DNA from: Falsiroseomonas bella | GTDB lineage: Bacteria; Pseudomonadota; Alphaproteobacteria; Acetobacterales; Acetobacteraceae | Direction: 5' to 3' | Assembly (NCBI RefSeq): GCF_003173615.1 | Contig: NZ_QGNA01000008.1 | Coordinates: 124,001 to 188,000 of the forward strand | Length of the DNA stretch: 64,000 nt | In this document: positions 46,046 to 56,290 of the stretch, one piece after another | Layout of the letters: each line of letters starts with the position of its first letter | Numbering within the stretch: the first letter of the stretch is position 1 | Notes under the pieces: generated by a model | The model's input: the letters and a program-made list of their open reading frames with translations, nothing else | Told to the model about the DNA's origin: nothing | Database searches by the model: none | Position numbers and translations under genes: made by a program

Positions 46046-47920
46046 ATGACCGTATTGGCCATCCGCAACCTCACGCTCCGCATCGGCGGCCGCGCGCTGC
46101 TGGAGGGGGCGGACATGACGCTCGACACCGGCCGCCGCCTCGGCCTGGTCGGCAAGAACGGCGCCGGGAAGTCCACGCTGCTCAAGGCGATCATCGGCGA
46201 GATCCAGCCGGATGGCGGGGAGATCCGCCTCGCCGCGCGCGCGCGCCTCGGCCATGTCGCGCAGGAGGCGCCGGGCGGCGACGGCTCGCTGCTCGATGCC
46301 GTGCTGGCCGCCGACACCGAGCGCGCGGCGCTGCTGGCGGAACTGGAGACGGAGCCGGACGGCCACCGCGCGGCCGAGATCCATGAGCGCCTGATCGCCA
46401 TCGGCGCGGAGGCCGCGCCCGCCCGCGCCGCGACGATCCTGGCCGGCCTCGGCTTCGACGGGGCGGCGCAGGCCCGCCCGCTGGCGTCCTTCTCCGGCGG
46501 CTGGCGGATGCGCGTGGCGCTCGCCCGCGCGCTGTTCCTCGAGCCCGACCTGCTGCTGCTGGACGAGCCGACCAACCATCTCGACCTCGAGGCGACGATG
46601 TGGCTGGAGGGCTGGCTGACGCGCTTCCCCGGCGCGGCCATCGTGGTCAGCCACGATCGCGGGCTGCTCGACCGCTGCGTGGACGTCATCGCGCATCTGG
46701 ATCGGACGAAGATCACAACCTACCAGGGCAACTTCGAGAACTTCGTCCGGCAGAAGACCGAACGCGCGGCGCAGCAGGCCGCGGAAGCCAGCAAGATCGC
46801 GGCGCAGCGCGCGCATATGCAGGCCTTCGTGGATCGCTTCCGCTACAAGGCATCCAAGGCCCGCCAGGCGCAGTCGCGGCTCAAGGCGCTGCAGAAGCTG
46901 CCGCCGCTGGAGGCGGTGATCGAGGACTCCCCCACGCGCTTCGCCTTCCCCGAGCCGGAGGAGCTCTCGCCCCCGATCGTCGCCATCGAGCGCGGGGAGG
47001 CCGGCTATGGCGGGCCGCCGGTGCTGCGCAACCTCGATCTCCGGCTCGACCCGGACGACCGCGTGGCGCTGCTCGGCGCGAACGGCAACGGCAAGTCCAC
47101 GCTGGCGAAGCTGCTGGCCGGGCGGCTTGCGCCCACGCGCGGCGAGATCCGGCGCGCGCCGAAGCTGCGCGTCGGCTTCTTCGCGCAGCACCAGGCCGAG
47201 GAGCTGAACCCCGACGGCACGCCGCTGTCGCACATGCGGGCCGCGCTGCCGCGCGCGACGGAGACGCAATGCCGCGCCCAGCTCGCCCGCTTCGGCCTGC
47301 AGGGCGAGAAGGCCGAGACACGCGTGGGGAGTTGCTCGGGCGGGGAGAAGGCGCGGCTGCTGCTGGCGCTCTGCACGCGCGATGCGCCGCACCTACTGAT
47401 CCTGGACGAGCCGACGAACCACCTCGACATCGACGCGCGCGAGGCGCTGGTGAAGGCACTGGCCGATTTCGCCGGGGCGGTGCTGCTGATCACCCACGAT
47501 CCGCACCTGGTGGAGCTGGTCGCCGACCGGCTCTGGCTGGTGGCCGACGGCACGGTGAAAGCCTTCGACGGCGACCTCGACGACTACCGGGCGCTGCTGG
47601 TGGAGCGGGCGCGGGCGGCCAACCGCGACGAGGCCGCGCCGGCGGGCGGCGCGAAGGCGGCGGAGCGTCGCGACCGGGCGGAAGCACGGGAGAAGCTCGC
47701 ACCCCTGCGCCAGCGGCTGAAGGAGGTGGAGAAGCTGCTGGAACGGCTGGGGCTGGAGGCGACGCTGATCGAGAAGCGGCTCGGCGATCCCGAGACATAT
47801 GCCAAGCGCAAGCCGGAGGACATCGCCTGGGCGACAACGCGCCGGGCCGCAATCGCGAAAGAAACCTGCGCGCTCGAGGAGGAATGGCTGGCGCTCTCGG
47901 AGCAGCTCGACGCGGCCTGA
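46046..47920 (+). CDS. ABC-F family ATP-binding cassette protein (Uup/YheS type)
   Basis: A 624-residue soluble protein with two ABC ATPase domains and no membrane segments. Domain 1 has [23 protein letters not shown] and [14 protein letters not shown]; domain 2 has [22 protein letters not shown] and [14 protein letters not shown]. The linker between them (about residues 245-310) is charged, as expected of ABC-F translation factors, which act at the ribosome. The C-terminal 100 residues form an Uup/YheS-like coiled coil ([19 protein letters not shown]). Start ATG preceded by TAGGAGA. Confidence 0.94.
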   Translation: MTVLAIRNLTLRIGGRALLEGADMTLDTGRRLGLVGKNGAGKSTLLKAIIGEIQPDGGEIRLAARARLGHVAQEAPGGDGSLLDAVLAADTERAALLAELETEPDGHRAAEIHERLIAIGAEAAPARAATILAGLGFDGAAQARPLASFSGGWRMRVALARALFLEPDLLLLDEPTNHLDLEATMWLEGWLTRFPGAAIVVSHDRGLLDRCVDVIAHLDRTKITTYQGNFENFVRQKTERAAQQAAEASKIAAQRAHMQAFVDRFRYKASKARQAQSRLKALQKLPPLEAVIEDSPTRFAFPEPEELSPPIVAIERGEAGYGGPPVLRNLDLRLDPDDRVALLGANGNGKSTLAKLLAGRLAPTRGEIRRAPKLRVGFFAQHQAEELNPDGTPLSHMRAALPRATETQCRAQLARFGLQGEKAETRVGSCSGGEKARLLLALCTRDAPHLLILDEPTNHLDIDAREALVKALADFAGAVLLITHDPHLVELVADRLWLVADGTVKAFDGDLDDYRALLVERARAANRDEAAPAGGAKAAERRDRAEAREKLAPLRQRLKEVEKLLERLGLEATLIEKRLGDPETYAKRKPEDIAWATTRRAAIAKETCALEEEWLALSEQLDAA

Positions 47921-48026
47921 CGATCACGACCCTGCGAGGGCACGCCTCGGCGCTTCTGCCTGCCGGGGCCTCCGCGTAACGCTTGCCGGCGCTGGCCCCG
48001 GGCCGGCGCCGCCATCGGGAGGACGC

Positions 48027-50567
48027 TTGGCTCCGCATCGCGTCAGTGTGGCCCTGGTCGCGCTGGTCTCGCTTTTCCTTGCCACCATCGTGTGGATGCG
48101 CGTCGCGTCGCTGCAGGAGGAACGGTCGGCGGCGCTCGACCGCGCCGAGAGCGGGATGCGCAGCCTGGCGCTGGTGGCGGAGCAGTATGCGCAGCGCACC
48201 TTGGACAGCGCCGAGCTGGTCTCGGAGCAGGTGGCCGCCCGCGTGGCCCGTCTCGGCGGCGCGGTGGCGCTGCGCGGCAGCCGCGGCGCGCATCAATGGC
48301 TGGTGGACCTCTCGGCGCGATCCGCGGGCGACTACCTGATGGTGGTGGACCGGGAGGGCATGCCGGTGGCGACCTCCACCGCCGACCCGGCGCCGCAGGT
48401 GGATCTTTCCGACCGGCGCTGGTTCCGCGCACATCGCGACGGCGTCATCGCCCATATCGGCGAGGCGATCCACAGCCGCATCACCAACGAGACGCTCTTC
48501 ACCTACAGCCGCGCCCTGCGCGACGCGGCCGGCGTCTTCGACGGCGCGGTGCAGGTCTCCGCCCGCACCAGCTTCTTCGAGGGCATCGCCCTGCTGCAGG
48601 AGTTCGGCAGCGGCACGACCCTCGGCCTGTTCGACGATGCGGGGCGCGTGCTGGCCCGCACCGGCCTGCGGCCGGAGCAGATCGGCGCAACGCTCCGTGG
48701 CACGGCGCTCGGCGCGCGCCTGGAAGGCCCGGACACCGCCGGGACGCTGCGCGGCGTGATGCCCTTCAGCGGTGAGGAGCGCATCATCGCCTACCGCAAG
48801 CTTGAGAACTGGCCCGTGGTGGTGACGGCGAGCGTGCCTGTGGCCCAGGCCCTGGCGCCCTGGCGGGCGGCGGTGCGGTGGTCGGCCTGGGTGCTCGGCG
48901 GGCTCAGTCTCGGGCTGCTGCTGCTGTCCGCGCTGGTGATCCGCATGGCGAGCCGGGTGGCGCGGGCGCGCGAACAGCTCGCCGCGGCCAACCAGGCGCT
49001 GCGCCAGGCCGCCGCGGGGCTCGAGGCGCGGGTGGGCGAGCGCACGCGCGAACTGGCGGCGAGCGAGCGGCGCTTCCGCGTGATCTTCGACAGCACCTTC
49101 CAGCTGACGGCGCTGCTCGACCGCGACGGCACCGTGCTGGAGATGAACGAGACGGCGCTGCACTTCCTGGGGCTTCGGCGCCACGAGGCGGTGGGCCGGC
49201 ACGTCGCGGAGCTGCCCGCCTGGCGCGACGGCCCGGTGGCGCGGCGGATGCGCGCCGCGGTGCTGGAAGCCGCCGCCGGCGCCGCGGTGCGGGAGGAGAT
49301 GCCGGCCTTCAGCGGCGACGGGCGGATCGCGCCGATCGAGGTTTCGCTGCGCCCCGTCACGAACGCCACCGGCGACGTTGCCTGGCTCGTGGCCGAGGGA
49401 CACGACCTGACGGAGCTGAAGGCGGCCGAGGCACGGCTGCACGAGGCGCGCAAGATGGAAGCGCTCGGCCAGCTCACGGGCGGCGTGGCGCATGACTTCA
49501 ACAACCTGCTGATGGTGGTGCTCGGCAACCTGGCACTGCTGCGCAAGCGGCTGCCGCAGGAGCCGCGGCTGACGCGGCTGCTGGACGGCGCGCAGCAGGG
49601 CGCCGAGCGCGGCGCGGCGCTGACCGCCCGCATGCTGGCCTTCGCGCGGCGGCAGGAACTGCGCCCGGCGCCGACCGATCTCGCCGCCCTGGTGCGGGGC
49701 ATGGCGACGCTGCTGGAACGCTCGGTCGGCCCGCAGGTGCGCGTGGTGCTGGACCTGCCGGAGGGGCTGCCGCCGGCGCTGGTGGATGCGAACCAGCTGG
49801 AGCTCGCGCTGCTCAACCTTGCGGTCAATGCGCGCGACGCGATGCCGGGGGGCGGCGAGGTCCGCCTGCGCATCGAGGCCGCCATCGCCCCCGCCGCGGA
49901 TGCGCCGCCCGGCCTCGCGCCCGGCGTCTATCTGCGCGTCCTGCTGCACGACACGGGCATGGGAATGGATGCCGCGACGCTGGCGCGGGCGACGGAGCCG
50001 TTCTTCACCACCAAGGGCATCGGCAAGGGGTCGGGGCTCGGCCTCTCGATGGTGCACGGGCTGGCGCAGCAATCGGGCGGCGGGCTCGGCATCGCCAGCC
50101 GGCCGGGCGCCGGGACCGAGGTCGCGGTCTGGCTGCCGCGCGCCGAGGCGGCGGCGGGGCCGGAGAAGGCCGTGCCGGCGTCGCTGCCATCCGCGCGGCG
50201 GGCGCAGCCGCGCCGGATCCTGGTGGTGGACGACGACCCGCTGGTGGCCGCCGGCACCGCCATGATGCTGGAGGACCTCGGCCACGAGGCCATCATCGCC
50301 GCCTCCGCCGAGGAGGCGCTGGTGCTGCTGGCGCGGGACCGCGGCCTGGACATGGTGCTGACGGACCATGCGATGCCCGGGATGACCGGGCTCGAGCTGA
50401 TCGAGCGCCTGCGCCAGGAACGACCGGACCTGCCCGTGGCGCTGGCGACCGGCTACGCCGAGGCGCCGGCCGGCACGCCGAGCCGCCTGCCGCGCCTCGG
50501 CAAGCCATACCGGCAGGACGAGCTCGACGCGCTGGTGCGCGCGCTCACCTGCGCGGAAGCGGCCTGA
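48027..50567 (+). CDS. Hybrid sensor histidine kinase with extracellular sensor, PAS and receiver domains
   Basis: An 846-residue membrane histidine kinase starting with TTG at 48027, preceded by GGGAGGA. Domains in order: TM helix (about 9-24), extracytoplasmic Cache-like sensor (about 30-275, with DLSDRRWFRAHRDG), TM helix (about 285-310), PAS domain (about 350-460), HisKA with phosphorylated histidine in GGVAHDFNNLLMVV (about 489), HATPase_c with NLAVNARDAMP and GSGLGLSMVHG, and a C-terminal receiver with the phospho-acceptor aspartate in VLTDHAMPGMTG (about 780). No cognate response regulator with an output domain is encoded nearby. The stimulus is unknown. Confidence 0.93.
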   Translation: MAPHRVSVALVALVSLFLATIVWMRVASLQEERSAALDRAESGMRSLALVAEQYAQRTLDSAELVSEQVAARVARLGGAVALRGSRGAHQWLVDLSARSAGDYLMVVDREGMPVATSTADPAPQVDLSDRRWFRAHRDGVIAHIGEAIHSRITNETLFTYSRALRDAAGVFDGAVQVSARTSFFEGIALLQEFGSGTTLGLFDDAGRVLARTGLRPEQIGATLRGTALGARLEGPDTAGTLRGVMPFSGEERIIAYRKLENWPVVVTASVPVAQALAPWRAAVRWSAWVLGGLSLGLLLLSALVIRMASRVARAREQLAAANQALRQAAAGLEARVGERTRELAASERRFRVIFDSTFQLTALLDRDGTVLEMNETALHFLGLRRHEAVGRHVAELPAWRDGPVARRMRAAVLEAAAGAAVREEMPAFSGDGRIAPIEVSLRPVTNATGDVAWLVAEGHDLTELKAAEARLHEARKMEALGQLTGGVAHDFNNLLMVVLGNLALLRKRLPQEPRLTRLLDGAQQGAERGAALTARMLAFARRQELRPAPTDLAALVRGMATLLERSVGPQVRVVLDLPEGLPPALVDANQLELALLNLAVNARDAMPGGGEVRLRIEAAIAPAADAPPGLAPGVYLRVLLHDTGMGMDAATLARATEPFFTTKGIGKGSGLGLSMVHGLAQQSGGGLGIASRPGAGTEVAVWLPRAEAAAGPEKAVPASLPSARRAQPRRILVVDDDPLVAAGTAMMLEDLGHEAIIAASAEEALVLLARDRGLDMVLTDHAMPGMTGLELIERLRQERPDLPVALATGYAEAPAGTPSRLPRLGKPYRQDELDALVRALTCAEAA

Positions 50568-50741
50568 GCCGAACCGCCAGACGCGACGGGCGGTTGTGCT
50601 GGCCGCATCCCGCTCGCGTATCGTTCTATGGTTACATTACATGCGGTTTGTGCGACGTAGGGGATAGGGACGTTCGCTTGCCGTCCGGCGCGGGGCCGGC
50701 CGGGAACGGATGCCCGGCGGGATCGCCCGCGCGGGACACGG
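50568..50741 (+). promoter_or_regulatory. Intergenic promoter region of the polysaccharide cluster
   Basis: A 174-base gap between the histidine kinase and the first GT4-CE4 gene. It contains an unusually AT-rich block for this genome, about 50619-50650 (TATCGTTCTATGGTTACATT), suitable for a promoter. No specific -35/-10 pair is assigned. Confidence 0.35.
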
Positions 50742-53009
50742 ATGACGGACAGCAGCGGGAAGCGCCGGCCGGCCGGCGTCCTCCATATCCTGAAATACTA
50801 CCGTCCGGAGTTCACCGGCGAGGGCGTCTTCCTCGAACGGTCCAGCGCGGTCATGCAGGAGATCGCGCCGACGGTGGCGCATGAACTGCTCGTCACGCAC
50901 ACGCCGGCCCCGGCGGATCCCGATGCGGCCAGTGCCTGCTCCACGCTGCGCCGGGTCACCTATCTCTCGCGCGGCACCTTCCGGGCGGCGGCGCTGCTGT
51001 GGTGGATGCTGCGCAACCTCCGGCGCTTCGACACGGTGCATGTCCGCACCCATGCCGACTGGTATTTCGGCAGCTACCTGCTGGCGCGGCTGTACGGCTG
51101 CCGGCTGGTGATCTCGGCGACGCTCGACGACAGCCTGCCGATGCTGGTCTCGCAGTACCGCCCGGCCCTGCGCCCGATCGCGCGGCGCGGCTTCCGCCTG
51201 TTCGACGCCTATGTCGCGATCAGCCCGAAGCTGCATGCGGAGACGCTGCGTGCCGCGCCGGCGGAACGCTGCCACCTGATTCCCTGCGGCATCACCGCGC
51301 CGCCGCAGACGGCGGGGACGCGAGCGCGGATGCGCGCGGCGATCGGCGCGGCGGAGGACGACCCGGTCCTGCTCTTCGTCGGCGGCCTGGTGGAGCGCAA
51401 GGACCCGCTGCTGCTGATCGAGGCGCTGCCGCGGCTCCGCGCCGCGCACCCGCGCACACGGCTCGTGCTGGTGGGACCCGAGATCGAACCCGCCTATGCG
51501 GCCGGGCTGCGCGCCGCGGCGGCGCGGCTCGGCGTGACGGAGGCGGTGGTCTTCGCGGGCGAGCGGCGCGACCCGCATCCCTGGTTCGCCGCGGCCGACA
51601 TGCTGGTCTTCGCCTCGCGGCTGGAAGGCTTCGGCACGGTGGTGCCGGAGGCGATGGCACATGGCCTGCCGGTGGTCGCGCGGCGGCTGCCGGGCGTCAA
51701 CGACGACTTCGTGCTGCCGGGCGAGACGGGCTTCCTGTTCGACACGGCGGAGGAATACGTCGCGGCGGTGCTGCGGCTGATGGACGATGCCTCGCTGCGC
51801 CGCCGTCTCGGCACCGCGGCCCGCGACCTGGCGCGGCGGCGCTTCGCCATGGGCGCGATCGCGCGGCGCTGGCTCGATGTCTACGGCCTCGCCGGGCATG
51901 TGATCGGCGAGCCCTTCGCGGACCTGCCGGAGACGGCGTTGGGCTGCACGGCCTCCGTGACCGACCGCCGCTTCCATGCCCCGGCCTGCGCGGCGGCGCC
52001 GGACGAGCAGCCGCTGCTGCTGACCACGGTGGACGCCGAGGAAAGCTTCGACTGGTCGGGCCCCTTCTCGCGCGAGGCCGTGGATGTGCGCGCGATGGGG
52101 AGCCAGCAGCTGGCGCATCGCGTGTTCGAGCGGCACCGCGTGGTCCCGACCTATCTGGTGGACTACCCCGTCGCCGCGCAGGAGGAAGGCTGCGCGCCGC
52201 TGCGCGAATTGCTGCAAGACGGGTGCTGCGACATCGGGGCCCAGCTGCATCCCTGGGTGAACCCGCCCTTCCTCGAGGAGGTCGGCACCCATACGAGCTA
52301 TGCCGGCAACCTGCCCGCCGCACTCGAATACGAGAAGGCGCGGCGGCTGACCGAGGTCATCGGCGAGCGGCTGGGCGTCCGGCCCCGGATCTTCCGCGCC
52401 GGCCGCTACGGGGCCGGGCGGCGCACCGCGGACGTGCTCAAGCGCCTGGGCTACCGGGCCGACAGCAGCGTCGCGGTCTGCTGGCCGCCTGAGGGCACGG
52501 AGTGGGCGCGCGGCAGCTGGCCCGTCTCGTCGCGGCCCTACTGGCTCGATCGTGACCGGACGCTGATGGAGATCCCGGTCTCGGCCGGGCTGGTCGGGCG
52601 GCTCGCCGGCCCGCTCGGCGCCAGGATGGCGCCCCTCGCCTTCGGCAGGCCGGGGCTGGCCCCGGTCGGGGCCGGGCTGTCGCGGTTCGGCCTGCTGGAG
52701 CGGATCCGCCTGACGCCGGAAGGCATCACGATCGAGGAGGCGAAGCGGCTGGTCCGCCACATGCGGGCGGGGGGCCATAGAGTCTTCGTGCTCACCTACC
52801 ACTCGCCCTCGCTCGAGCCCGGCAACACGCCCTATACGAGGACGGCGGAGGATGTGCGCCGGCTGCTCGACTGGCTCGACGATTTCTACACCTTCTTCCG
52901 CGAAGAGATCGGCGGCCGCCCGGCGCGCTGGGAGGAACTGCGCTTCGGGGCGGCCGCCACGCCGGAGCGCGGCCTCGTCGCCCTCCGGGATGGCGCGGCG
53001 CGATTGTAA
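50742..53009 (+). CDS. Fused GT4 glycosyltransferase / WalW-like polysaccharide deacetylase (paralogue 1)
   Basis: A 755-residue protein with two catalytic modules. Residues 10-385 form a GT4 (GT-B) glycosyltransferase: GVLHILKYYRPEFTGEGVF, TLDDSLPMLVSQYRP, FVGGLVERKDPLLLIEAL and the donor-site glutamate region RLEGFGTVVPEAMAHGLPVV (about 295-312). Residues 425-740 form a CE4/NodB-like deacetylase of WalW type: LLLTTVDAEESFDW, QLHPWVNPPF (about 501), FRAGRYGAGRRT and LTYHSPSLEPGNTPY. In this copy the usual HxHPW motif reads QLHPW, so the first metal histidine is replaced. No signal peptide, so it is cytosolic. It should transfer and then trim or edit an N-acetyl sugar on an intracellular glycan intermediate; this combined activity is inferred. 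Confidence 0.88.
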   Translation: MTDSSGKRRPAGVLHILKYYRPEFTGEGVFLERSSAVMQEIAPTVAHELLVTHTPAPADPDAASACSTLRRVTYLSRGTFRAAALLWWMLRNLRRFDTVHVRTHADWYFGSYLLARLYGCRLVISATLDDSLPMLVSQYRPALRPIARRGFRLFDAYVAISPKLHAETLRAAPAERCHLIPCGITAPPQTAGTRARMRAAIGAAEDDPVLLFVGGLVERKDPLLLIEALPRLRAAHPRTRLVLVGPEIEPAYAAGLRAAAARLGVTEAVVFAGERRDPHPWFAAADMLVFASRLEGFGTVVPEAMAHGLPVVARRLPGVNDDFVLPGETGFLFDTAEEYVAAVLRLMDDASLRRRLGTAARDLARRRFAMGAIARRWLDVYGLAGHVIGEPFADLPETALGCTASVTDRRFHAPACAAAPDEQPLLLTTVDAEESFDWSGPFSREAVDVRAMGSQQLAHRVFERHRVVPTYLVDYPVAAQEEGCAPLRELLQDGCCDIGAQLHPWVNPPFLEEVGTHTSYAGNLPAALEYEKARRLTEVIGERLGVRPRIFRAGRYGAGRRTADVLKRLGYRADSSVAVCWPPEGTEWARGSWPVSSRPYWLDRDRTLMEIPVSAGLVGRLAGPLGARMAPLAFGRPGLAPVGAGLSRFGLLERIRLTPEGITIEEAKRLVRHMRAGGHRVFVLTYHSPSLEPGNTPYTRTAEDVRRLLDWLDDFYTFFREEIGGRPARWEELRFGAAATPERGLVALRDGAARL

Positions 53010-53095
53010 ACAAAGTTGAGCGGTTGCCCTGCGATGCGCGTGGGGGCAGAAGCTTCCCCGTCCCGCCAGGACGGTTGCACAACCTGAAGAGGACC

Positions 53096-55348
53096 ATGCC
53101 CGAGAGCCCTGCCCTTGCGCGCCAGTCCGGCGAGGATGCCCGTGCCGCAGCCGGCGGGCGGGTGCGGGTGCTGCATGTCTACCGCCGCTTCCACCCCGAC
53201 TATACGGGCGACGGCATCTACTACACGCGGCTGATCCCGCATCTCGAAGCGCGCGGCATCGCCAACGAGGTGCTGGCCTACGAGACCGCGACCGAGGACG
53301 GCGCGGAGACCGGCTCGGTCGAGGGCATCCCGGTGCACTACCTGCCGAACCGCTACGGCGCGCCGGGGGAGATCGCGCTGCTGCGCTGGCTGGCGCGGAA
53401 CATCGGGCGCTTCGACCTGGTGCACCTGCATTCGCATGTCAGCCGATCCTTCCTGGCCTATGCCTTCGCGCGGATGGCCGGGCGGCCAGTGCTGTTCTCC
53501 TGCACGCTGGACGACAGCCCGACGCAGCTGCTGGCGGAGTACCGCCCCCGGAACCGGCCGCTCGTGCGGCTGCTGATGCACAGCATCAACACCTTCGTGG
53601 TGATCAGCCCCCACCTGCTGCGCCGGTCGCTCGAGACGGTCTCGCCCGACCGGCTGAGCTTCATCCCGCAGGGCGTCGCGCTGGACTTCGCGCCGGTGAC
53701 GCCGGAGGACCGCGCGGCCTCGCGCGCCGCACTCGGCCTCGGCGCGGAGGACATGGTGCTGCTGAATGTCGGCTCCGTGTCGCGCAGGAAGAACATTGCC
53801 TTCCTGGTCGCGGCGCTGGCGCGCATCCCGGATCCCAAGGTGAAGCTCGCGGTGGTCGGGCCGCTGCTGGAGGAGGACTACGTCGCGGAGATCCGCGCCC
53901 TGATGGCGCGGGAGGGGATCGAGGACCGGGTGATCCTGGCCGGCTTCCGCGACGACGCGGCGCGCTGGTTCACCGCAGCCGATGCCTTCGTCTTCGCCTC
54001 CACCGCCGAGGGCTTCCCGAACGTCTATCTCGAGGCGATGGCGCGCAGCGTGCCGATCGTCAGCACCTTCCTGCCGGGCCTGACGGACTTCATCATCGAC
54101 CAGGGCGAGGCAGGCTTCATGGCGGCGGATGCCGACCAGTTCGTCGCGGCCATCCAGCGGCTGCGGGCCGATCCGTCGCTGCGCCAGGGCATGGGCCGGG
54201 CGCATCGCGGCTTCGCCGAGCGCAACCTGGAGCTCGGCACCGTCGCGGCGCGCTACGCCGCGCTGTACCGCCGCGGGCATGCCGACCCGGCGCCGCTGCC
54301 CGACCTGCGGGTGAACTTCACCCGCCGGCTCAGCGAAGGGCCCGCCGCGCTCGGGCTGCAGGAATTCGACACGCCGCGCGACTGGCAACCGCTGCTGCAG
54401 GTGGTGATCGACACCGAGGCGCATTTCGACTGGCACAAGGGCATCGCCACCGATGTCGGCGAGGTCTCCTCCATCACCGGGCTGGACGCGAGCTTCGACG
54501 TGTTCCGCCGGCACGGGGTGAAGCCCGCGCTGCTGATCGACCACCCGGTCGCGACGCAGGAGGTCAGCCGGCGCATCATCCGCACCCTTGCGGCGGAAGG
54601 CTGCGAGGTGGGCGTGCACCTGCATCCCTGGACGACGCCGCCGATCGTCGAGATCAAGGACGACTGGCACTCCTTCTCGGGCAATCTCGGCGCGAGGCTC
54701 GAGCGGGCCAAGCTGGTCACCCTGACGGAGCGCGTGGCGGAACTGACCGGGGAGCAGCCGCGGCTGTTCAAGGCCGGCCGCTACGGCCTCAGCCCCAACA
54801 CCTTCGACACGATCGAGGAGCTGGGCTTCGAGACCGATCTCAGCATCTGCCCCTGGTACGACTACAGCCATCTCGGCGGTCCGGACTTCTCGCGCTTCAC
54901 CGCGCGGCCCGGGTGGTTCGGCCGGTCGCGCCGGCTGCTGTCGCTGCCGACCACGGCGGCGCCGCTCGGCTGGCTCGGCAGGCGGGCGGGGCCGGTGCTG
55001 CGCGCGGCGCGCAGCCCGCTCGGGCGGCGCCTGCGGCTGGCCTGGTGGGCGCAGCGGGTGAATGCGCTGGTGCCGCGCCGCCTCTCGCCGGAGGGCTGCG
55101 GGCTGGCGGAGATGCGGGCGGTGACGCTGCGGCTGCGCGAGGACGGGCTCGGCGTGTTCACGCTCAGCCTGCACAGCCCGACCCTGCAGGTGGGCAATAC
55201 GCCCTATGTCCGGTCGGAGGCCGAGTTGCGGACCCTGCTGGCCAACATGGACGCCTTCCTCGCCTTCTTCCGCGACGAGCTGGGCGGCGCCTTCACCAGC
55301 CCCTCCGCGCTGCATGCGCGGCTCGCCGCGCTGCCGGAAGGGCGGTAG
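53096..55348 (+). CDS. Fused GT4 glycosyltransferase / WalW-like polysaccharide deacetylase (paralogue 2)
   Basis: A 750-residue paralogue of the preceding protein with the same order of domains. GT4 part (about residues 22-395): VRVLHVYRRFHPDYTGDGIY, LDDSPTQLLAEYRP, NVGSVSRRKNIAFLVAAL and TAEGFPNVYLEAMARSVPIV. CE4 part (about 430-735): VVIDTEAHFDW, VHLHPWTTPP (about 507) with an intact HxH pair, FKAGRYGLSPNT and LSLHSPTLQVGNTPY. The ATG at 53096 is preceded by GAAGAGGA; the frame open from 53024 adds only non-conserved residues. The 86-base gap from paralogue 1 contains no terminator, so the two are probably co-transcribed. Both start with a similar acceptor-facing region, suggesting duplication and divergence. 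Confidence 0.88.
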   Translation: MPESPALARQSGEDARAAAGGRVRVLHVYRRFHPDYTGDGIYYTRLIPHLEARGIANEVLAYETATEDGAETGSVEGIPVHYLPNRYGAPGEIALLRWLARNIGRFDLVHLHSHVSRSFLAYAFARMAGRPVLFSCTLDDSPTQLLAEYRPRNRPLVRLLMHSINTFVVISPHLLRRSLETVSPDRLSFIPQGVALDFAPVTPEDRAASRAALGLGAEDMVLLNVGSVSRRKNIAFLVAALARIPDPKVKLAVVGPLLEEDYVAEIRALMAREGIEDRVILAGFRDDAARWFTAADAFVFASTAEGFPNVYLEAMARSVPIVSTFLPGLTDFIIDQGEAGFMAADADQFVAAIQRLRADPSLRQGMGRAHRGFAERNLELGTVAARYAALYRRGHADPAPLPDLRVNFTRRLSEGPAALGLQEFDTPRDWQPLLQVVIDTEAHFDWHKGIATDVGEVSSITGLDASFDVFRRHGVKPALLIDHPVATQEVSRRIIRTLAAEGCEVGVHLHPWTTPPIVEIKDDWHSFSGNLGARLERAKLVTLTERVAELTGEQPRLFKAGRYGLSPNTFDTIEELGFETDLSICPWYDYSHLGGPDFSRFTARPGWFGRSRRLLSLPTTAAPLGWLGRRAGPVLRAARSPLGRRLRLAWWAQRVNALVPRRLSPEGCGLAEMRAVTLRLREDGLGVFTLSLHSPTLQVGNTPYVRSEAELRTLLANMDAFLAFFRDELGGAFTSPSALHARLAALPEGR

Positions 55349-55354
55349 CCGGCC

Positions 55355-56290
55355 TCAGCTGTAGAGGTGCGCACGCGCCTCCTGCTTCACGCTGTCATCC
55401 GCGGCGATGTCGCGCCGGATGCGGCGGATCGCCACCCAGTCGAAATACGTGTCGAGACCGCGCCAGGCGAGCCGCATGGCGTCGCCGCGCTCGCGGTAGA
55501 GGTCCACGACATGGACGGGCATGCCCTCCGGCCCGCGTTCGCGCAGCAGGTCGTAGAGCATCAGCGCCTGCTGCCGGCGCACCGCGTAGCGCATCTTGCG
55601 GTTGCGGTAGGTGCGCCAGTCGCCGGGCCGCCAGAGCGACAGCGGCACATAGCCGAAGCCCGCTTCCTCGGCGGAGGTGACGCGCAGGTCGTCGCGCTGC
55701 CGCCGCAGGTCGAGGTCGTGCTTGACCAGCGCGGTGACCAGCCCGTCCTCGCCGAACATGCCGAAAGGCAGGCGCACCCCGGCGCGGCGGAACGCCTCCA
55801 CGCAGCTGCCGCGCAGGGCGTAGAGGTTGCCGGCCATCTCCCGCCCGCGGCGCAGCTTCTCGCGGAAGCCGTCGCGGGACCGGCCGCTGACCGGCAACCC
55901 GGCGCAGCCATTGGCGTGCGGATCGGCTTCGAAGGCCCTCAGGAAGGCCGCGACCGAGCCCTTCGAGACGATCATGTCGCCGTCCGTGAAGAGGTGGATG
56001 GCGGCGTCGCGGGGCGCGACCTCGTGGACATAGTGGTTCCAGGCATTCGCCTTGTCGCCGCGCGGCAGCACGACGGGAACCACCTCGATCCGCCGCGGCT
56101 GCCAGGCGCGGACGACCTGCTCGGTGGAGTCGGTGCAGCCGTTGATCAGCACATGCACGCGCAGCCGCGCTTCCTCGCCGCAGGCGTCGAGCGCAGCGAG
56201 CGCGGCCGCAATGCCCGCCTCCTCGTTGTAGGCGAACATGCAGACTGAAACGAAAACAGGTTCGGTGCCGGCTTGATCCGGAATACTCAT
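55355..56290 (-). CDS. GT2 family glycosyltransferase
   Basis: A 311-residue GT-A transferase. It opens VFVSVCMFAYNEEAGIAAAL, has LINGCTDSTEQVV, the metal-binding FTDGDMIVSKGS (DxD-like) and GMFGEDGLVTALV. The C-terminal third, RKMRYAVRRQQALMLYDLL, is basic and probably contacts membrane. The ATG at 56290 was chosen; the longer frame to 56467 is not conserved. It converges on the GT4-CE4 paralogue with a six-base gap, so it is transcribed in the opposite direction within the cluster. Confidence 0.88.
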   Translation of the reverse strand: MSIPDQAGTEPVFVSVCMFAYNEEAGIAAALAALDACGEEARLRVHVLINGCTDSTEQVVRAWQPRRIEVVPVVLPRGDKANAWNHYVHEVAPRDAAIHLFTDGDMIVSKGSVAAFLRAFEADPHANGCAGLPVSGRSRDGFREKLRRGREMAGNLYALRGSCVEAFRRAGVRLPFGMFGEDGLVTALVKHDLDLRRQRDDLRVTSAEEAGFGYVPLSLWRPGDWRTYRNRKMRYAVRRQQALMLYDLLRERGPEGMPVHVVDLYRERGDAMRLAWRGLDTYFDWVAIRRIRRDIAADDSVKQEARAHLYS

